Positions 34,230 through 45,550 of a stretch of DNA of 64,000 nt are shown piece by piece. The stretch is from Abelmoschus esculentus (Eukaryota; Streptophyta; Magnoliopsida; Malvales; Malvaceae): assembly GCA_035048815.1 (NCBI GenBank), contig JAUCBN010000034.1, forward strand, positions 11,138,737-11,202,736, written 5' to 3'. A model generated the notes under the pieces. The model did not search any database, had not been told where the DNA came from, and was given only the letters and a program-made list of their open reading frames with translations. Every line of letters starts with the position of its first letter. Within the stretch, counting starts at the first letter, position 1. The position numbers and the translations under genes were made by a program.

Positions 34230-36398
34230 CTTATATTATATATCTGCATAAAATTTAATCTATTAGATAAATAATAGTATTCGAAACCTCCATGGTCTTC
34301 TTATCCAAATCTCTATCTATCAAGTTTAGTGATAAACAATTAGTAAACGTGGAGTACTTTGAACAACAACATTTATACATATATAGCAATGAAGATGAGT
34401 GAGACATATGGTCTCACTTTCATAGAGACTCCAAAATTAGAAACCTAAAACATCAATTGGGACAGTTCAAGGGTACCCTAAGGAGGTAACTTTAAATGGG
34501 GTTTTATTTATACTAAATAACCTTTAACACTTATTTATTTAATTTAAATTATAAATAATAAACCTCGTACAAACATTCTTGTTACCCTAACTCAGGAACG
34601 AACCAAACACATATACATATGCCAAGTCGACCTACACAACTTGGAAAATTCTGTGCATGGAATATATTACAGAGCCCAAGAATCGAAATTAGTTCATTAG
34701 TAAACAACCATCTAAATTAAGGTTAAGACATATATAAACATTACAAGACAAAACCCATAATCTCTGTTGCATGGTCTACTATGTGTCATCTAGAAGGGCA
34801 TCAAACAGCTGTCTTCTGTCCCATAGCAAATAGGAATATAGCAACCAAAAAAGGATTATATGTTGCATGAATGAATTGTTGGGTATTTGGTGGGAATAAA
34901 GCTGTAAGCATGTGCTTTCAGAATATTAGGAACATGGATAGATATGAATATATATGTATGGAGATCGATCCGGTTTAGTTAAAAGAAAATATTTTAAATC
35001 GTTTATGATAATTCTGTTTAATCGATTTAAATTTATATTTTACGTTAATCCTAAACTCTGATCACGTCCTTACGATAAACTTTGGGAATAATATTGTGGC
35101 ATATTTATGGAATTCTAGGGAAAGTGATGTTGACCTAGCAAACACTTTTTTATTTTTGGTTTTTGATATTTTGATGTTGTTTCTTCCTTCGTGTCTGAAC
35201 CATTTGTCTTAATCGACAAGTCTCCAAAGTGTTTGCTCGAACACTTGTCTGAGACGTCAATGTGCAAATTGCATACATAATGAATATATAAAGAGAGTGT
35301 TGTTTGACATCACTAGGGGAATCAGATAGTTTACTTGGTTCTCTAGGATGAGGGAGTTGCAGGTTCTATACGCAAAGAACAATTTCTTTTTGGACCAACA
35401 ATTAAATATGTGGTTAAATTGTATTTTATTTTTAGATATATGTCTGAATTTATTTTGAGTTAAATGAATATTTAATGTTTTCTTTTATAATTCAAATAAA
35501 TGTTTTTATCGTGATACGAGTTAAAAAACTACATCATCCAATCAGACATATGGTTTGTCTTTTATGTATTATTTTAATTTTGGGTTTCTTTAAAAATCTT
35601 AAAGTTTTAATTTTTTCCGATCAAACTCTAAAATAACGTCTTTTTCGCCGTTCATCATTCTTACATGTCGATGATTCATCGTTCACCACCTAAAATGTTG
35701 AGTCTATTATTCTCTATCCGTTGATGAGAACCCAATTAATCTCTTTTTTCTTTATTGTTGGGTATCCATATACGTGCAATAAAAAGTTCATTCATTGATC
35801 TTTGACGATAAAATTATGAGGTTGTAAGTAATAAAAGTTCGAAGAAGACAAGAATGAGTGACGGTGGTTGAATTAATGGTTGAAGCAGAGAAATTTAAAG
35901 ATTTAAGGTTTTATCTTGAATTTGATTAGAAAAATTAAAGATCGTTAATTAATATTGTTTTATTTTTTATTTTTTAAAATTTTAAATTTTAATTTAAAAA
36001 ATGATAAAACATATCATGTATTCATATTTTATTAGATAACGAAAAAAAACCATCTGTTATGGTAAAACATTTGTTTAGGTCATAAAGAAAACTTTATGTC
36101 TCTATCTAACTCTAAATATAGCCCAGATATTCATTTAAGAAAATATAATTTAAATACTTATTTATGTCTAGATTTCTATGTATTTTTTTTTAGAACATGC
36201 CACAGACCACACAGATGTCATCGACGAGAGACTTTAATGGGAAATACGGACACGTATTGATGTCTTAGAATTAAGATATAGTACACGTGGGTTCGCTTTA
36301 TGAGAAACCATTCTTAGGCAAGTGGCATAGGCATGATTAGACCATATAAATACAAGAGCCAAATTCTGGTTTAATGGGATGAATATTCCACTTTATTT
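34230..36398. other. Long spacer, no gene
   Basis: 34340-34960 is of ordinary complexity without open frames longer than about 40 codons. 35400-36170 looks symmetrical, with TCTGAATTTATTTTGAG and TTAAATGAATATTTAATG on one side and ATTCATTTAAG on the other, and could be another fold-back element. Its ends could not be fixed. Confidence 0.35.
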
Positions 36399-37114
36399 AG
36401 AATCGTAAACGAATCGAGCGTTCGACAGAAAAATTGTTTATGTTTATTTATTTATTAAATGAACGAATATAAATAAGATTTTTTGTTTGTTTAATTAAAC
36501 GAACAAGTACGAACAAAGGATTCGTTCGTTCATTTATGTTCGTGAACGTTCAGTAATCTGTTCGTTTATGTTCATTCATTTATGTTCGTTTAAATTTATT
36601 CACAGATATCTAAGGGTGAACATTAAATCAAGTAAGATGAGTCAAAAAAAATTATTATTCGAGTTGAGAAGTCTTATTTTATGACTCGTTAAAAACTTCA
36701 TTGTTATAGGCTAAGGGTGTTCATTGTTCTATTAAACTGAGTTAACGGGTCGAACCAAAACAAAATTGATTAATCAGTTAAATTTTAGGTTTCGTCTAAT
36801 AATTAAAAGTTTTTTAATTTTAGTTATTGACTAATTCGGTTTAAAATCAGTTAATTAGTTGAATTAATCTAATATATTAAATATTTAGCATATTAAATAT
36901 GTTATTTATATTCGTTTACGTTCATTTATGTTCGTTCGTTTACGTTCGTTTATCATTTAAACGAACAAACATAAACGAACATGAACAAGCTACAATCCTT
37001 AATGAACAAACACGAACAAGAAAATTCTTGTTCGTTTATTTGTTTGGTTAAAGTTAAATGAACGAACATAAATATACCCTCATTCGTGTTTGTTCGATTC
37101 ATTTACAACCCTAC
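36399..37114. mobile_element. hAT-like element (family H3) built of GTTCG / CGAAC words
   Basis: It is flanked by a perfect 8 bp duplication CTTTATTT (36391-36398 and 37115-37122). The ends AATCGTAAACGAATCGA and TCGATTCATTTACAACC are inverted repeats. Both arms are packed with ACGTTCGTTTATG and its complement. The centre (about 36610-36900) with AAGGGTGTTCATTG and CGGTTTAAAATCAGTTAATT looks like another hAT unit nested inside. The related element 52668-53407 is in the YSL gene. Confidence 0.7.
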
Positions 37115-39746
37115 CTTTATTTATTTATTTGAAAAATAATTCACTTCAAATTTTATTTTGAAAAATAATTTTCACGTAATTCTTATTCTGCACGATGTAA
37201 ATTATTAATTTACATATTAAAAAACGTGAAGTATGAGTATATAAATCGTATGATATTCATTTTTTTTTATATAAATATTTTTAAATTTTTTAAATATAAT
37301 TCATGTAGAATACAAATTTAGATAATTCGTATCCCATAAGACTTAAATTTGGGTAAATAACACAAAGATTTTTAAAATTTAAAAGTATTTGAAAAAACGG
37401 ATAACATATAATCCACATCAGTCGTACTTCGCATTTTACAAGATGCAAATTAATAATTCACGTCGTGCACAATACAAATTACGTCCATGTGTGCAGAAAG
37501 AGAATTATTCTTCAAAATAAAATTTGGATGAAATTATTTTTATAATAAAAATATTAAAAAAATATTGTTCCATTTAAGTCCAACATTCTTTTAATTTTAC
37601 CATAAAAACAAATACCTAATATTAAATCTCTAAAATTAAAAGTATAAATAATAAATTTAATTATTTTAACTAAATAAATCATCTAAAAACTATAATAATA
37701 AGTTAACAGATAATATTTTTTTTCTCTCCACAGTTTTGTAGTCAAAGGAATGTAATATGTTGTACTTGATGATATTCTTCTAGTCTTATTTTATTCTACC
37801 TTACCACCAACCTATAATATAAAAAGTAAATATCATGTGCATTAAATAATACGAAAAGTAATATCATATATTCATATACATCAATAATACGAAAAATAAA
37901 TATCATAAACTTGTTTTCATGCAGTTGGCTTCAAGAATAAATTATAAAATTATATTCATATTTGAATATATATTTTATAATTTTTGTAAAATATTATATT
38001 GCTAAAGATATTATAAGGTACATTAAGGCTTCGTTCAGCGTCCCGTTTGAAACGGTCATTTTGGGATTGGCTATTGAAGCATTGTTGAGCGGGTCTCCCA
38101 GAATCGCATTGCTGCCATAATTTGGAGGATTTTGGAAAGTTTTGGATTTTTAGGTCATTTAGAATTTTTACTTGTGTAAATAGAGTGTTTAAAGTTTATT
38201 TGAGAATATAGGTCAAAAACTATCGTACAAGTAGGAAAACGCCACCTGCAGGTGGCGACTTGGGGGAAGACGTCACCATCCTTTTTTTTAATATTTTTTG
38301 TTAATTTTGAAGGGAAGCACCATCTGCAGGTGACGTTCTCCTACTTGCACTGTTAATTTTAGCTTAGATCTCCAAATATCAATTAGTGATCCTTATTTTT
38401 TTAATTAAAAAAAGAGATGAATTTTTCATCTAATTTTGCGAGGATTTGTGCTACAAACGGACATTTTTTCACTGCACATTTTTCTAACTTTTGTTGAGGA
38501 GACGGACGTTGCGCAAAATTATTAGGACCATAGTAATTTGGGGACTTTGCATTTGCTTTAGTCCATGAGTTTTCATAGAAAAAGAAAACATTGGTATTGG
38601 CTGAGACATGAATGATCTAGTTGCTCCTGTCTGAATGATATCTTCTCCATGACACATGCATGAGAGTAGGTAGTCCAAACCATTTGATGAAGTTGGCTTC
38701 CACCCAAAAATGCAAGTCGAGATGACATATCCAAGTCCTAAGATGCATGAGACATACCTCAGAGCATTCAACTATGCTACAATTTCTAATCAGAAAACAG
38801 TATTATCATTTCTTACAGAACTGGTTCTTTTATCAGCTTTGTGTCAAGGTTAAATTTCCAGACTACATTCCTTCTTTAGATTATTGTACCTGGAGCAGTC
38901 TGCCAATAGGATTCGAGATAAAGCTTGCGTGTATAGTCTTGCTCAACATCAAACAGAGAAGATATAAACGGTTAATGCATCCAGTGATGTATACATGCTT
39001 AAGCTAAGTCCCTTCATATGTGAAGCTCAAGAGTGGAAACAAAATTGAACATGGAGTAATTTAGGACAATAGACAAGTGTTCAACAGAATGATTATAACA
39101 CTAAAAGAGGTTTCCACAAGAAGGTAAGATCATTGCAAAGGGACAACTTTCAAGTAATGACAAAAGAAGTAGATTCTTGTATGTTAGATGGAATGCAATG
39201 GCAGGAAACATGCAGGCTGTGGTAGCCAGACCCAACAGTGTAATAAATAATTAGCTCTTTATGTGCAAGAATATATTCTTTTGGAGAAACATGAATTCTT
39301 ACTTCGGCTAAGCAAGAAGAAACTGGACAACTCAGTATTACTGTGAATTTATATATTAATTTCACAAACATATATATTTAGCTTACATCAGAATCAACAC
39401 ACCCTGAATAAAACAAGGAGTTAAACTCAAATCCAAGCTACTAAGTTGTGCAAAGCTCCACCTGCATATTCCACAGCAAAATAGCTTAGCACAAAAGAAT
39501 TTATACTTCTCTATAGATTTTTGAAGAAGTTCAAGAAATGAACCTCTGTAATTGAAATTTGAGTGATGCAGTACAGAAGGGAAAGAATCCATCCAGTCCC
39601 TATAGAATTCTGAGAGGAAAAGTATCCATTTTTCTCACACAGACACTTTTTGGTTTTGGTTTTCCCCATTTTACAATACTGAACAATACAAGGAATAAAC
39701 AAACCAGGGAGCTGTTTTCTTCATCTTGCTCCCAAAGTTTAAAACT
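37115..39746. other. Spacer downstream of the TCP gene
   Basis: AT-rich to 38030. At 38227-38345 there is an inverted pair centred on CACCTGCAGGTG words (listed separately). The stretch 38480-39740 is of ordinary complexity; its last part (about 39590-39746) is probably the TCP 3' untranslated region. A 95-codon minus-strand frame at 38484-38771 has no ATG start and no recognisable domain. Confidence 0.4.
38227..38345. repeat. Inverted repeat around a perfect CCACCTGCAGGTGG palindrome
   Basis: The left arm reads CAAGTAGGAAAACGCCACCT followed by GCAGGTGGCG; the right arm, reverse-complemented, reads CAAGTAGGAGAACGTCACCT followed by GCAGATGGTG. The two 30 bp arms differ at only a few sites. 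GCCACCTGCAGGTGGC is itself a perfect 16 bp palindrome. The function is unknown; it may be the end sequence of a mobile element. Confidence 0.6.
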
Positions 39747-40586
39747 TTACTGGTCTGATCCTTCGGAATCATCCTTAGCAGAGGGTTGATGCTGTTGCAA
39801 CCTAGCTTGCTCCATCTGCTGATAAAACTGGCTCAATGCATGAGGATTGAGAACCCCAATATGACCATCTTGAGACAGACCTAGTTCCAAACCAGGGAGC
39901 GGCTGATTAGCCCCACCTAAGATTGAGGTGAAACTCATCTGACCAATGTTACTAGGTGGCAAGTCAAAACCAGGAAAACAAAGCTTTTGCAGATAACTGG
40001 AACCTTCAGCACCTAAATTTGTTGTGGATGGTCCAGATGATGACTGAAACCCATAACCACTGACTGGGGGGAATAACCCGGTTGCCACATGATGGGGTCT
40101 CCCCAAATTCCCACCAACCATTGTCCAACTGGTCTTACTCCTCCCTGACCCTAAACTGGACCCCCCAAAATCTTCCATCTTTTGGTGCAACCCTGCTGAT
40201 AGAGAACCCCCTGTCTGTGAAACTGATCCCCCAGCCGCTGCCAAAGCTGATGCCGGAATCGTTCCGCTTCCTGTGGCGGCAATTATGGATGGTTCAGCTT
40301 GTTGTAAAAGCCACTGTATTGTTTCCCCATCAGATTTATGACCCAATTCCCTTGTCAACTGAAAGATTCTAGCTGCACATAAAGCAGGCATCCTTATCCG
40401 TCTACCTCTCCCTTCAACTTTGGTATGCCTATCTTTGTTGGAACTTCTCTTCGGGGCCAACTGCTGCTGCTTCCCTTCTCCTTTATCCGCAATCACAACC
40501 TTGAACTCCTTGATTTCAGCTGCTTTATTCTCTCCCGTGCTTTGAGTCTCTTGCTGCTGCTGTGGTGGAGGCTGCTTGGGATCCAT
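39747..40586 (-). CDS. Class I TCP transcription factor (TCP9/TCP19 type), 279 aa, single exon
   Basis: TCP factors bind GGNCC-type sites and control cell proliferation and growth. The non-canonical basic helix-loop-helix TCP domain is at residues 51-105: KDRHTKVEGRGRRIRMPALC, then AARIFQLTRELGHKSDGETI and QWLLQQAEPSIIAATGSG. The basic part is shorter than in class II, with the direct KVEGRGRRIR sequence that marks class I (PCF type), and there is no R domain and no miR319 site. The N-terminus is Gln/Pro-rich and the C-terminus has the class-typical LPGLELGLSQDGHIG, then LNPHALSQFYQQMEQARLQQ. The frame is open upstream of MDPKQPP, but the first 34 residues would be hydrophobic and unlike the family, so the ATG at 40586 is chosen. 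TCP9 and TCP19 are both close; I cannot tell them apart. Confidence 0.93.
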   Translation of the reverse strand: MDPKQPPPQQQQETQSTGENKAAEIKEFKVVIADKGEGKQQQLAPKRSSNKDRHTKVEGRGRRIRMPALCAARIFQLTRELGHKSDGETIQWLLQQAEPSIIAATGSGTIPASALAAAGGSVSQTGGSLSAGLHQKMEDFGGSSLGSGRSKTSWTMVGGNLGRPHHVATGLFPPVSGYGFQSSSGPSTTNLGAEGSSYLQKLCFPGFDLPPSNIGQMSFTSILGGANQPLPGLELGLSQDGHIGVLNPHALSQFYQQMEQARLQQHQPSAKDDSEGSDQ

Positions 40587-41389
40587 AAACAGGTAAAAGA
40601 ATGCTGTGGGGGCAAATTGAACGAAAAACAAAACAAAATAAAGAGTCCTCTTTGCTATTCTTATTATACTAATGAAATCCCGAAGCAAAGCACACCAGAA
40701 ATGTGAAAAAGAAAATATTCTGGGTTTTACAAGATGTCATTTTTTCTGCTTCTCTGCTCTCCATCCATTGGTTTTTGCTTTTACCTTTGCCCTTTTTCTC
40801 ACGGCAGTGATGGTGAAAGTGGGGGGTTTGACTAAATATTTCTGATAAGATTATGATTGCTACTTTAACTGACAATTGCACCTGAACACACTAATTCCCA
40901 CAGAATATGAATTATTCGTAAGGGGTAACTATATCCTATACCATTCGATTATAGTTTCTGAACACGTCGGTTTAAAGATTTTGGAATCATGTTTAAATTA
41001 TTAAAATGTGAATTTTAAAAGTAAATATATATAATTTTCATTAATTTTTAAAATATGACAGCTCAGAAGTAATTATTTTTTTAAGGTAAACTATACGGAT
41101 GGTCACTATATTATGGGATTGGTATCAATCTAATCACAATCCTTTAAAAAGAATCAAATATACCGGTAAACTATTAATTTGGTATTAAAATAGCTATCTG
41201 CCGTTAAGGGAGTAACAAACTGATGGCGTGGCAGTTAAATATAAAATGAAATAATTACACATTTAGTCCTGTTATTCATACATTTTTATAATTTTATTAT
41301 AATAAAATAATATAATTATTTAATTAGGTGGTGACACGTGGAGGGTTATATTTATATATATTTAATTTATTAAATTTATTTTTATCCTC

Positions 41390-41455
41390 CAGTTTGAACC
41401 TGGGTAACAAAGGATGGAATTCAAATAGCTTAACCAATGAGCTAGACATATTATA
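41390..41455 (-). other. tRNA-like segment in the left arm of the fold-back element
   Basis: The minus strand has GTCTAGCTCATTGGTTAAGC (A-box pattern TRGYnnARnGG) and, about 30 bp on, CCAGGTTCAAACTGG (B-box pattern GGTTCRAnnCC). It does not fold as a full tRNA. It may be the head of a SINE captured by the element. Confidence 0.45.
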
Positions 41456-42272
41456 CTAATATGAAACACTATTATTTATATATATTTATTATTTCTAATA
41501 TTTGTTCCTTTATATTTAATTTTTTTAATTTAATTAAAAATAATAATTAAATTATTAAAAGATTCAAATTAATAAAAATTTATTTGTAATAATGAATTTT
41601 TAAACCCTATATTCATTAAAATGAATTTTTAAACCTTAAACTCTAAACTCTAAATTCATAAAAATATATTTTTAAATCTTAAATTCGAATAAAAATCATA
41701 AATATTTGAATATTTGAATATAAAAATATTCGAATAAAATATTTAGCTTTTAAATATCTAAATAAAATTATTTGGATATTTAAATAAAAATATTCGAATA
41801 AAAAATTTGTATATTCAAATAAAAATATTTGTATGATAAATATTCGAATATTTATAATTTTTATTCGAATATTTATTATACGAATATTTTTATTTGTATA
41901 TTTATTATTCGAATATTTAAAATTCAAATATTTTATTCGAATATTTTTAAATCAAAATATTAAAATATTTATTATTTTATTCGAATATTTATTCTATGAA
42001 TATTTTTATTTGAATATCCAAATAATTTTATTCGAATATTTAAAAGCTAAATATTTTATTCCAATATTTTTAGGGTTTAAGTTTTAAGGATTTAAGATTT
42101 AAGATTTTGGGTTTAGAGTTTATAAATAAAATTTTATTAATTTGAATCTTTTAATTTATTATATAGTAATTTAATTATTATTTTTAATTAAATTAAAAAT
42201 AATTAAATATAAAGGAATAAATATTAGAAATAATAAATATATATAAATAATAGTGTTTCATATTAATATATT

Positions 42273-42337
42273 ATTCTTAGCTCAATGGTTAAGCTATTTG
42301 AATTTCATGTTCTTTTATTTGTGTTCGAATCTCTTTA
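42273..42337 (+). other. tRNA-like segment in the right arm of the fold-back element
   Basis: TTCTTAGCTCAATGGTTAAGC and TTGTGTTCGAATCTC give a second A-box and B-box pair, inverted relative to the one at 41390-41455 and at the mirror position in the palindrome. The first arm keeps the better B box. Confidence 0.45.
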
Positions 42338-42857
42338 AAAGCATGTTTGGTGTTTTTTCTTTTCTTCTTTGATCAAGTGGTGACACGTGTCACCACTTGA
42401 TTGGAGGATAAAAATAAATTTAATAAATTTAATATATATATAAATATAATCCTCCAATAAGGTGGTGACACGTGTCACCGTTTAATTTAATAATTATATT
42501 ATTTTATTATAATAAAATTATGACTAAATTATAAAAATGTATGAATAACAGAGACTAAATGTATAATTATTCCATTTTATATTTAACTGCCACGTCATCA
42601 TTCCGTTATTCCCTTAACGACAGATGGCTATTTTAATACCAAATTAATAGTTTACCGGTGTATTTGATTCTTTTTAAAGCATTGTGGCCAGATCGATACT
42701 AACCCCATAGTATAGTGACTATCCGTGTAGTTTACCCTTCTTTTTAGGGTCCCTATGCGATCGTTTCTATTGTGATTGTCCGGAGCCTCACTAGTTCTAT
42801 AGAAACAATAGGAATAAGAATAATCAATAGACTCTAGAATCAATTATCACATTTAGG

Positions 42858-43063
42858 CATGGGCGGAGCCATGTGTGTATATAGACACCCCAAAATTTTT
42901 GAAAAATTATATTTTTCTATACAATTTACATATAAAAATTTAAAAATATATGTAATTGGCATCCCTTTATAAATAATTTGATACCCTTTATAAATAATTA
43001 ACTCTTTTTAAATATTGTTCAAGAAAATAACATCCCTTAAATAAATTCTTGGCTCCGTCCCTG
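42858..43063 (-). mobile_element. Small hAT element (family H4) with perfect 8 bp duplication
   Basis: CATTTAGG lies on both sides (42850-42857 and 43064-43071). The ends CATGGGCGGAGCCA and TTGGCTCCGTCCCTG are inverted repeats. It is inserted in H1 copy 3. The inverted sister is at 48458-48639. Confidence 0.8.
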
Positions 43064-43717
43064 CATTTAGGGACATAATTATAACATTTTCATAATTACA
43101 ACTTATCTTTCTTAAGAGCATTTTCAAATTTTTTACAATGAATTTTGAGATTAATATTATCTAATGAATATAATTTATCAAAATTTCAAGACAACTTAAG
43201 AGCATTTTTAAAATTTTTATGATAAATTCCAGGACTCGAAGATGTTATTGAACTTTCACAATTATAACTAAAATACTTTTAGAAGTCCAATTTCATTTCA
43301 TATAATCAAGGGCAATCAAAATTATTATTAACCCTTGTTTTGAAAGAGATTTGCTCGATTTCTGATAACCAAAAATCATCGAGCTCTAATTCTTGCATCT
43401 TAAATTTTATATCTTAAAAATATATTTTATATTTAATTTTATAAACTTTAGGTCTACTATTTCATCCGATATAAGTGTATAGAGAACTCCAATTTTAAAT
43501 CTCAATGCGTTTTACAACATGATGACGATGTTAGACCAAATTTGAGGATGTTATTGTAATAAGATTCATGTTTGATATAATCATTTTCCACTCATAATTT
43601 ACGTCTCTCAAGTTTATTCAAATTATCCAATCATGAGTGATTGATTCCCTTGAAATCTAACCACTGCATTCTTCACTTTCATTTCTGATCAGGTAATTAG
43701 TCCAAGCGCACTTTCAC

Positions 43718-43937
43718 AAATAATTATATTATGGGTAAATCTTATTAAGTGTCTATGAGATCAATCACTAAAAATTATTTATCTCATCAATTTTTTCATG
43801 TCATATTTTTTCTAAGTAAATCCTCTCCTAAAAAAACTGTTTTTAAAATAAATTAACAGTAAATATGAGTAAAGATTCACTTAAAAAAATGATGAGATGT
43901 ATGACATAATGTGACTTACCCATGATATAATTTTTCC
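43718..43937. mobile_element. MITE of family M1, copy 5
   Basis: The ends AATTATATTATGGGTAAATC and GACTTACCCATGATATAATT are inverted repeats. The interior folds around TGATGAGA/TCTCATCA and TCACTTA words. It is about 220 bp; edges are approximate. Confidence 0.55.
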
Positions 43938-43987
43938 ACTTTTACTGTCCGAAGTCAAAAGTGGGCAGGTTGAAAAGCAATGATTGG

Positions 43988-44415
43988 GGAGAAATTATAG
44001 AAATATTGTGATTGGATATTTTAATTCAAAATATATTGTTTTCACCCAATTATTTCTCATTATATTGTGATTTACTGTTGAGTTTAGAAGATCGGTTTCT
44101 TTCAACCCGTCTTTGAACAGTGAATTAATAAAAATAATAAACATTGTTCAAAGACGGGATGAAAGGAACCGGTCTTTGAACAGTGTTTTACCATTGAAAT
44201 AATGGTTGAGTGAAAAAACATTATTTAAAGAATGATTGTTTTCCCCCATCTTTGAACAATGTTTATTATTTTTATTAATTCACTGTTCAAAGACGGGGTG
44301 AAAGAAATCGGTCTTCTAAACTCAATAGTAAATCACTATATAATAAAAAATAATGAGGTGAAAACAATATTTTTTGAATTAAAATTTTTAATCACAAAAT
44401 TTTTATAATTTCTCC
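43988..44415. mobile_element. Fold-back element (family F) with five TTTGAACA boxes, copy 1
   Basis: The ends GGAGAAATTATAGAAATATT and AAATTTTTATAATTTCTCC are inverted repeats and the arms of about 190 bp pair nearly throughout. Five copies of GTCTTTGAACA(G/A)TG or its complement lie at about 44109, 44146, 44171, 44248 and 44284. The family resembles M1 at its tips (GAGAAATTATA) but has a different body. Confidence 0.65.
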
Positions 44416-44889
44416 GATTATGAGTAGAAATTAGATTTAAGAAATTTAGAGTAAGAAGTATATTTTTTAAATTATAAAATTTATAATTTATAATTAAAAA
44501 TTTTCATTATTCAACTTCAACCATGATTATTTTATTAGAAAACCCTTGTCTTTGAATCCTACGTCACACACCCCATTATTACAAGTGTATCACCCAATAA
44601 TTATTACAAGTTTAAACCAGTTGCTAATGGCTTACATCATGGTATCTAAATGCTTGTTAAAAATGCACTAGACTCTTGGCTTTTTTATGGGTATGAATAT
44701 GAATATACAATCCATGCAAGTCTTGTTCACCATGGTGGGGATAACACTTGTTTACATGCTTTTATCTCTTTTTAAGAAGTTATGGGTTAGATTTGTTTGG
44801 AGAAGAGAACAATTCTTTTTGTTGTGAAGATAATTATGGTTGGAAGGTGTATAGGTATGCAAGGACGAAATTATGTAAGGTAAGGAAGT

Positions 44890-45062
44890 AGAGATGAAGT
44901 CAGAATTTAAGGTTGAGGGTAAAACATAAATATTTAGAAGTAGAAAGGTAAATTCATAAATAAAAAATTAAAAATTTAAATAAAGGTCGAAAATATAAAA
45001 AGAAAATTTTTCAGGGGTGAAAGCGACTGTCTTATCCCACCATCATGTGGCTTCGTCACTAT
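44890..45062 (-). mobile_element. Small hAT element, family H2, decayed
   Basis: AGAGATGAAGTCAGAATTTA, AAACATAAATATTTAGAAG, GTAAATTCATAAATAAA, GGGGTGAAAGCGAC and GTGGCTTCGTCACTA follow the H2 order. A reversed fragment of the same family (GAATCTGTCTC, AACTAAAATCTTGATTTT) follows at about 45130-45212. The target duplication is unclear. Confidence 0.5.
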
Positions 45063-45206
45063 AAAGAGGGATAATCTTCCTCATCTTAGAGGGTTTTTTT
45101 CACGTTTATCTCTTTATATATAATTTTTAAAATTCATTTATTTATGAATCTGTCTCTTATTTTTAAACATTATAGATTTATCCTAAACTAAAATCTTGAT
45201 TTTATC

Positions 45207-45243
45207 TATGTGTATGTATATGTATATGTATATGTATATGTGT
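45207..45243 (+). repeat. (TATATG)n microsatellite
   Basis: Alternating TGTATG and TATATG units run for about 37 bp. Confidence 0.8.
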
Positions 45244-45466
45244 GATTGCATTGCTGTACATGTGTTTCCTATCATGTAGACAAAGTGAGGCACCCTCTTT
45301 GAAATCTAGCTTCAACCTTGCATTAATTCAAAACTTGAATGCTAAATCATCTTTCTTTTCTTTTTAACACTTATATTTTTCCATTAAGAGATGAGATAAG
45401 CTTTGATTTGTCTTCATCTGTCACTTCTACTCCCATCCTTATCAAAGTTTTGTTTGTTTCCTCCAA

Positions 45467-45487
45467 TCTCTCTCTCTCTCTCTCTCT
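45467..45487 (+). repeat. (TC)n microsatellite
   Basis: About ten uninterrupted TC dinucleotides lie in a pyrimidine-rich stretch. Confidence 0.85.
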
Positions 45488-45550
45488 TTTTAATCAATTC
45501 CAAGGATGATAATCTCAAAGGAATAAATAAATATTTATAGCAATTTGATT

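Larger units (their letters stand above)
41095..42737. mobile_element. 1.64 kb fold-back element, arms of about 780 bp
   Basis: The ends read GGTAAACTATACGGATGGTC and, reverse-complemented from the right, GGGTAAACTACACGGATAGT. Further inward the arms keep matching: ACCGGTAAACTATTAATTTG, GATGGCGTGGCAGTTAAATA, GGTGGTGACACGTG, GAAACACTATTATTTATATA. The near-symmetrical centre is at about 41915, in an array of ATATTCGAATA words. Termini and AT-rich target (TTTTTTTAA left, TTCTTTTTA right) fit a Mutator-like TIR element with an eroded 9 bp duplication. There is no transposase. A transcript would fold into a very long hairpin. Confidence 0.75.
40960..43250 (-). mobile_element. hAT-like element family H1, copy 3, broken up by two insertions
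   Basis: Pieces of the element at 23581-23998 appear in order: CGGTTTAAAGATTTTGGAAT (about 40970), AAATATGACAGCTCAGAAGT then AATTATT (about 41051-41078), then CCCTATGCGATCGTTTCTAT (about 42752), CTCACTAGTTCTATAGAAAC, and ATATTATCTAATGAATATAA (about 43156). Between the second and third pieces sits the 1.64 kb palindromic element (41095-42737). A 206 bp hAT (42858-43063) splits the right part. This gives a relative age: H1 is oldest. Confidence 0.6.

Noticed and set aside
38484..38771. Protein-coding exon on the minus strand
   Set aside because: No ATG start and no recognisable family.
40587..40688. N-terminal extension of the TCP protein
   Set aside because: It would add a hydrophobic stretch absent from the family; there is no ATG at its beginning that fits better than MDPKQPP.
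41390..41455. Functional tRNA gene
   Set aside because: A-box and B-box-like words are present, but the cloverleaf does not form, and the sequence is repeated in mirror position in a transposon arm.
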